NCBI GenBank assembly: GCA_900660155.1
Contig: CABFPE010000171.1
Location: 754,587-818,586, forward strand
DNA: 64,000 nucleotides
Direction: 5' to 3'
DNA from: Hofstenia miamia
Taxonomy: Eukaryota; Xenacoelomorpha; Acoela; Hofsteniidae
Below are positions 58,936-64,000 of the stretch, in pieces. The notes beneath the pieces are model-generated. The model saw only the letters and a list, made by a program, of their open reading frames with translations. It was not told the origin of the DNA and did not search any database. The position numbers and the translations under genes were made by a program. Numbering within the stretch: the stretch's first letter is position 1; every line of letters starts with the position of its first letter.

Positions 58936-59271
58936 ATGACAACGCGTAATGCGTCTGTACTTTATCGTAAATTACAAAGAACAGCAAAGTTAGTTTTTCA
59001 AGATGACAAACGTGCTTTATCTGCAGCTAAGGTGCGACTGCGAAATGAGTTTCATAAATACAGCGGAGAGAAAGACATTCATAAAATTAGAGATCTACTC
59101 AAACTTGGCGAAGAAGTTAATGAAGTATTATTGAAAGATGTACTTCAGTTTAGACCAACTGCTTCAGGAAATCTGAGGGCAAACTTTAATCGTCAACATT
59201 TAATGCGAAAATTTTTGAGCATGGAAGAAGCCATGGAACATCATAAAGAAATATGTGATGGAAATCATTAA
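58936..59271 (+). CDS. LYRM7: LYR-motif protein LYRM7/MZM1-like, complex III assembly factor
   Basis: Single open exon of 111 residues. The LYR motif (LYRKLQRTAKLVFQDD) is followed by ALSAAKVRLRNEF, HKIRDLLKLGEEVNEVLLKDVLQ and a C-terminal segment. Order and length match LYRM7/MZM1 (about 104-123 residues), which holds the Rieske iron-sulfur protein in the mitochondrial matrix before it is inserted into complex III. The ATG at 58936 directly follows ATGGTTTCAG, a good splice acceptor, so the 5' UTR is either spliced from an upstream exon not seen here or trans-spliced. The gene is 549 bp downstream of the paraplegin stop on the same strand, and both products are mitochondrial. AATAAA at about 59399 is a candidate poly(A) signal. 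Other LYR proteins are possible but fit less well. Confidence 0.82.
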   Translation: MTTRNASVLYRKLQRTAKLVFQDDKRALSAAKVRLRNEFHKYSGEKDIHKIRDLLKLGEEVNEVLLKDVLQFRPTASGNLRANFNRQHLMRKFLSMEEAMEHHKEICDGNH

Positions 59272-59838
59272 ATACTGCAATTTTCAATACTGATCTTGCT
59301 TAAGAATTACGAATTTATTAGTTAGTTATTTTTGTCTCACAATAATTGTCTAAACAATAAGATCCAATTTAATTCGAAAGAATTAATTGAGATTTTACAA
59401 TAAATTATTGTTATTAATTTCGACTGATTACTTAATTTATCGTTGTAGTTAATAAAAACTAATTTTATTATTGAAATTCAAATTAAATTATAAATATTAT
59501 TTTCAGTATTTCATAGTTATCATTTACCGTTGTTTTCCAAATATACAGTATTTTTGATTTCAAGACTTATTTATTTGACTTTTAAGGTCTTAGGAATCGT
59601 CTGAGAAGTAAGAAGTTTTTGAATCCCTATATATTTTAACTGAGAATAAGTGGGAATTTGTCGTATCCTCAAGGGAATTTTAGTTTAACTTTTCAATGAA
59701 CGTGCTCCGCTTCAGCGGCATTTAAAAATATAAATCTTCATTTATCTTATAAGTTATAACTAACTGTGATATTAGCTTGCTTTTGTCAATTAGGTTTCTA
59801 ATATTGCGTTTTATAAAACAAATATAGGAGGGCCTTAG
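59272..59838. other. Non-coding 3' flank of LYRM7
   Basis: AT-rich with the AATAAA near 59399. No further gene. Confidence 0.6.
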
Positions 59839-60776
59839 AAGTGGCGTTTTCTCAAAACAGACGCAAGTGCGTAATCATGTTGAGAGGACATTCATACAAT
59901 ATATATATTTCATTATTAACTTTTGGCCCGATCCGGTTCAGAAATGATATGAATATTTTTGTTGTTAAGGTTATTCAAGTATAAACTATGAGTATTATTT
60001 AATATCTGCAGGTACAAAAAATTTAAATCAAACCAGACCATGTGTAAAAATAGTAAACCGATTCTAACAGCTAAATCAAATTATTTGATTGTAATATATA
60101 ATTAGTCAACTGAGCTAAGCGTTTTATAGATAAATTGACTTAAATATAATAACTACAAGTCTCACTTAACCAGATGCAGCCATTATTAAGACTAAGAAAC
60201 TATTTTTCTCTTCGGCCGTAAGCATTAGTAAACTAATGCCCATGTTCCACAGCTTTTGTCTAACGTAGCTGAGCCTAACCCCCTTTGCAATAGTAGGCTC
60301 AGAACCACTTTCAACCAGGGCTGCGTGTTGTGCGCATGACAGTATGAGCTTGGCTGGTTTACGCTACTAACTGCTTCAGCCACTAAAATACTCTAAAATT
60401 ATACCCACTCCGAACTTTATTATGTAAATGTAGTAGAATGAACTAATAACAAAGCAAAGAGCTGTAATGATGTTGATTTGGAGGGTAAATGAATGCCATC
60501 AATGCTGATTCTCCTGGCCAATAGTTTTGAATTTTTTCGCGGTTTCTGAAGCACTATAAATTTCCGTGTCATTTATATCGTTGTAAAATTATTTCTGTTC
60601 ATAAAATTTATGATTTGAAATGTTCGCACATTTCACTACTTTTAGATCTGATGTATAGCTATTAATACAATTGCAAATTCATTGTAATATGCGATAAATT
60701 TTTTTGTAATGCTCTCCTGGAATATGCCCCAGGTGAGCATTGGGGGTGCTATCGCAACCCCCTTCCCACGCCCCTG
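59839..60776. mobile_element. hAT element B, non-autonomous deletion derivative with target duplication
   Basis: The left end AGTGGCGTTTTCTC and right end (reverse complement) CAGGGGCGTGGGAAGG match element A at 3094-4666. The flanks show a near-perfect 8 bp duplication: GCCTTAGA at 59832-59839 and GCCTTAGC at 60777-60784. The copy joins sequences that in element A lie on either side of the transposase piece (3196-3765), so it cannot code for transposase. Confidence 0.75.
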
Positions 60777-61789
60777 GCCTTAGCTCTTTCAATCCTATGA
60801 AGAAATTGTATTATGAAAATTTTGAGCCCTCTAACGGAATATGCTCTATTTGCTTTACGTCATTTCAATTCCAAACTTGAATGAAATTTAGTATATGATT
60901 TATTCGCCCTCTAGTTGATAAATTAAAATTACGAAATGAATTAATTTTATTATTTTCAAAGTAATTTATTTTCCGGTGACTAATGTATTGATTACATTAC
61001 ATCACATTTTCGAAAATTATGAATCTTATTAAATTCATATTTGAAAATACATCTAGTCATAGATTTAAAATACTGATTAGCAGTAGCTATAAGTTTAGAT
61101 GGGAGTCTAATGATTGCACAAATTTCTTTGCTGCAAATCATTATATAGAAATTTAAAATGTATTTTAAAAGTACACAGCTTACAAAATCATTATTGTTTA
61201 ATGTAAATGATCTGTTTTTGCTTGATTTAATCAATGCTGCAACTGCATCACTTCAACACTGCCAATGCCGCACCTAAGTAAAAAATAAGTTAAGAATTGC
61301 TTACAATACATAATTGCTTTTATGGAAATTTATAATTGCAGTTTATTCACAACATTATAGTCGTTTTGAAGATTTAATTAATTTCAATTCGATCAAATAT
61401 TGATTAACAAAAATGATTTATTATAGAAAATATTTGAAAAATGTTTTTCAAATTAAAACCGAAAAATAGTTTGTGAAGAAAGTTTAGACTTCCATTCACA
61501 ATCTGATGTCCACGACAGTTATTGTGAGATTCCCATGAAATTGCCATGCGCTTCTCATCTGATCTTTAGATGAAGATGGCATAGGACTTTGGTGATATCC
61601 GAGTACAATTGTTCTGCCCAAACCCGGAGTTTAACGGCACATCAGTATACCCGGTCAGAACCCTACTCTGAATCATACCCAACGTAAACCGCGGAAAAAA
61701 GTGACTGACATAGATTTTCAAAAAAATGAGCGCTGCTTCTTGTTCAAATAATAGTATTAAATTAATGTCAAAGTACATTTTAACCTTAG
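60777..61789. other. Non-coding stretch
   Basis: No gene is recognised. Minus-strand frames at 60992-61234 and 61566-61778 have no domain signature. Confidence 0.5.
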
Positions 61790-61921
61790 TCGTACACTGC
61801 CGTAATGTAAAGTAAACTTAATTGGATTTTACCTAATTCGTCATACACTGCCGTAAAGTTAAGGAAAATAAACCAGAGAAGTTTTTAATTTGATTTTACT
61901 TTACTTACCGGCAGTGTACGA
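61790..61921. mobile_element. 132 bp palindromic MITE
   Basis: The left arm TCGTACACTGCCGTAATGTA and right arm GGCAGTGTACGA are inverted, with the AAAGTAAA region also mirrored. A third direct copy of the motif (TCATACACTGCCGTAAAG) lies inside at about 61844. It has no coding content. Confidence 0.65.
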
Positions 61922-62911
61922 CCAGCCTAACACGACTGAAAATTGAGTTTTATGTACACAATATAATATAACTTCAAATAATATCGATTTTGTGCCTATA
62001 TAAAACAAGTAGCAACTGCATCCTACCAAAATCAAAGACCAGGTACCAGGTTTAGTATTTTTGTGCTATTTCTGAACTCTATAGTACACCATTGCCAAAT
62101 TTTGCATTTTTCTGCATGGCTGGTAGCAAAGGTTGATAGGGTCTGTCTAAACGATTTTTTAAATTTCTTCTTAAATTTGACTTGTTAAAATTGATTTTTG
62201 AAGCAAAATGTGTCTGCATATATTTAGAACATTAATTTTCCATTATCTACAGAACAAATAAGTTTTTAAATAAATCTTAATAATAAAAACCTAAGTGACA
62301 ATATTAAATTGTTTCGTAAAACACCATATAATTTGTGAAATGCAGTTTCTCAAAAACTAGGTTTGCAAGATCAAAAATAAATGTCCCAAACTATGATCTC
62401 CAATGTAGTGTTTTGCATTTAAAAACACTACTCGAATGTCTTCGTCCTACTAGAGTTTCAAAAGTAATTTTTTATTTATAATTTACAATAACAACACACT
62501 CCAGTGAAAATATATCTTATTCATTACAAATGCATTTGTTCATTTTTGAAATTTCTATGCCACGAAATATCTGGAACATTGTGACATGGTTTTTTACACG
62601 TACTGATAAGAGCTATTCAGTTACAAGCATTTCGTTACTTTAGCCTAATCGGCTCTTTATTGATAACAGTAACAAACAAAATACTCATACTAAAAATTTT
62701 CAAAAAATAGACTTTTAGTGAGACCATTTTAATAAACTAATTGGATTAAATTAATCGTAGTTGATATGGTAATAACTTGCTGCAAAGCGGAGTACACCGC
62801 AATTAGTAACAGTTGCTTCAAAAAGCATAGGCTGATATTGATATCTGAAACGAATACATAAATTTAACAGGAACAAATAGTACCCATTAGCTGGTTTCCA
62901 AAGTTTGAAAA
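61922..62911. other. Non-coding stretch
   Basis: AT-rich; no gene or repeat recognised. Confidence 0.5.
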
Positions 62912-62981
62912 AATTAGCGATGTGACGATCACAAGCAATTCGAACGCGCACGATTTCTTCGTGGTCGTCACATCGCTAATT
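62912..62981. repeat. Strong hairpin: 21 bp stem, 28 bp loop
   Basis: AATTAGCGATGTGACGA..CAC at 62912-62932 is mirrored by GTGG..TCGTCACATCGCTAATT at 62961-62981, with one mismatch that would be a G-U pair in RNA. Both arm and loop are CpG-rich (GAACGCGCACG), unlike the DNA around them. Function unknown. Confidence 0.7.
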
Positions 62982-64000
62982 ATCTCGGGTGGTTAGACAT
63001 GCGATTCTTAAAAATGTGACAGATCACTTTTGAACCAATCACTAGTCTAACCTTGGCCTAAGGAACATATAATACTTTTTTCAATTTATCAGAATATACT
63101 TGCGATTTTATAAATTTTTCTACTTCTACAATTTGAAAACTATATTTAAATATATTGCAAACATTTTACAATCTATAAATAAGTGCAATTTTTATGAATA
63201 AGATCGTTGAATGTATTTAATAACTACTATTAATTTAGTTCAGCACACAAATAATACGCTTATTACTATACCACATATTATCAGGATTGCATACGGAAAT
63301 GGAAATTTCTAATCATTTCCATTTCCAGATTTTGGAAATGAAAATGAAACTGAAATTGAAATGATTTTATGGAATGAAAATTCAATGTAAATTTTTAGGA
63401 ATGCAATTTCAAAAAAAGATATTTTCAATGCTGTAAAAATTCAAAATAACCTAAATTTAAATAAATATAGAGGAGCGTAAGCTGGAAGCTATGACGGGAA
63501 AACACCTTAGTCATGATCACGTGAGTGACCACATTTTTTGTAAAAAGACCCTAAGCACAAACTTAGTTTAAATATTTTGCTACTTTGTAAATTAGACAAT
63601 TTTAAGAAGCGTGAAGGGGGGCATTTCACACTAAATATAAAACATTTAAAACAATAGTTACAAAATGCATTAAAATAATCAAATTTTATATGAATCATAC
63701 AAAGCATAGCGAATAGAAAAACAAAAATTATTGTTATTCTATCAGTCAAAAGACGCCTTTAAATAATTTTCATTTCAAAGACTTTTTGGATTTTCGTTCG
63801 TTGAAATCTTAATATTTTGAGTATTTAGTCTAGCATTACAAAAAATCTTGGGCGGCTAGGGAATCAAAAAAGTCGGTTACTGTTTCTAGAAAAATAACAT
63901 TGATTAGGTTAAAGTCATGAAATGTTCGTAACCGCACAGCTCTACTTGCTTATCTCAGTTCTATGTGACTGGGATTAACATGGGATTGCGAGTAAAAGAA
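62982..64000. other. Non-coding stretch with a short GGAAAT inverted repeat
   Basis: No gene is seen. GGAAATGGAAAT (63295-63306) and ATTTCCATTTCC (63315-63326) form a perfect 12 bp inverted repeat with an 8-base loop, followed by degenerate GGAAATGAAAAT-type sequence to about 63370. Confidence 0.5.

Overview
This 64 kb window looks like nuclear DNA from an AT-rich invertebrate animal. Genes have introns with GT..AG borders, TA microsatellites are common, and most of the sequence is transposon debris of animal type (hAT, Tc1/mariner, Harbinger-like, non-LTR and Ty3/Gypsy elements). CpG content is sharply mosaic, as in invertebrates with patchy DNA methylation such as tunicates, cnidarians or molluscs. 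I cannot name the species.

Layout. 1-7.5 kb: a LINE reverse-transcriptase fragment, two copies of a Harbinger/ISL2EU-like transposon and a hAT element. 8.0-12.9 kb (+): a complete three-exon class A (rhodopsin-like) receptor of 302 residues, with a dead Tc1 element in its second intron. 13.8-17.5 kb: a small hAT-type MITE and an internally deleted mariner-like element. 17.6-30.1 kb: one old, broken Ty3/Gypsy retrotransposon on the minus strand, bounded by two ~205 bp LTRs and split by insertions. One insertion is a 2.9 kb hAT-type element with a perfect 8 bp target duplication; another contains ~630 bp tandem repeats. 30.1-46.6 kb: an almost CpG-free domain with only decayed transposase fragments. 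46.4-46.7 kb (-): a possible PX-domain-like exon at its edge. 47.9-58.4 kb (+): a six-exon gene for paraplegin (SPG7), an m-AAA protease subunit of the mitochondrial inner membrane, whose fifth intron holds a broken DDE transposon. 58.9-59.3 kb (+): LYRM7/MZM1, a complex III assembly factor. 59.8-60.8 kb: a deleted hAT derivative with its target duplication. 61-64 kb: non-coding, with two striking inverted repeats.

Main points. The paraplegin keeps an intact ATPase module, but its metallopeptidase motif reads HEAGI instead of HExxH, the usual third zinc ligand is Glu instead of Asp, and the flanking residues are changed. It therefore looks like a proteolytically dead subunit, which would have to act with a catalytic AFG3L2-type partner. 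It lies 549 bp upstream of a second mitochondrial gene on the same strand, and that gene has a splice acceptor directly before its ATG. This allows either a 5' UTR intron or a spliced-leader operon. Several contig joins (single n characters flanked by exact duplications) look like assembly artefacts.
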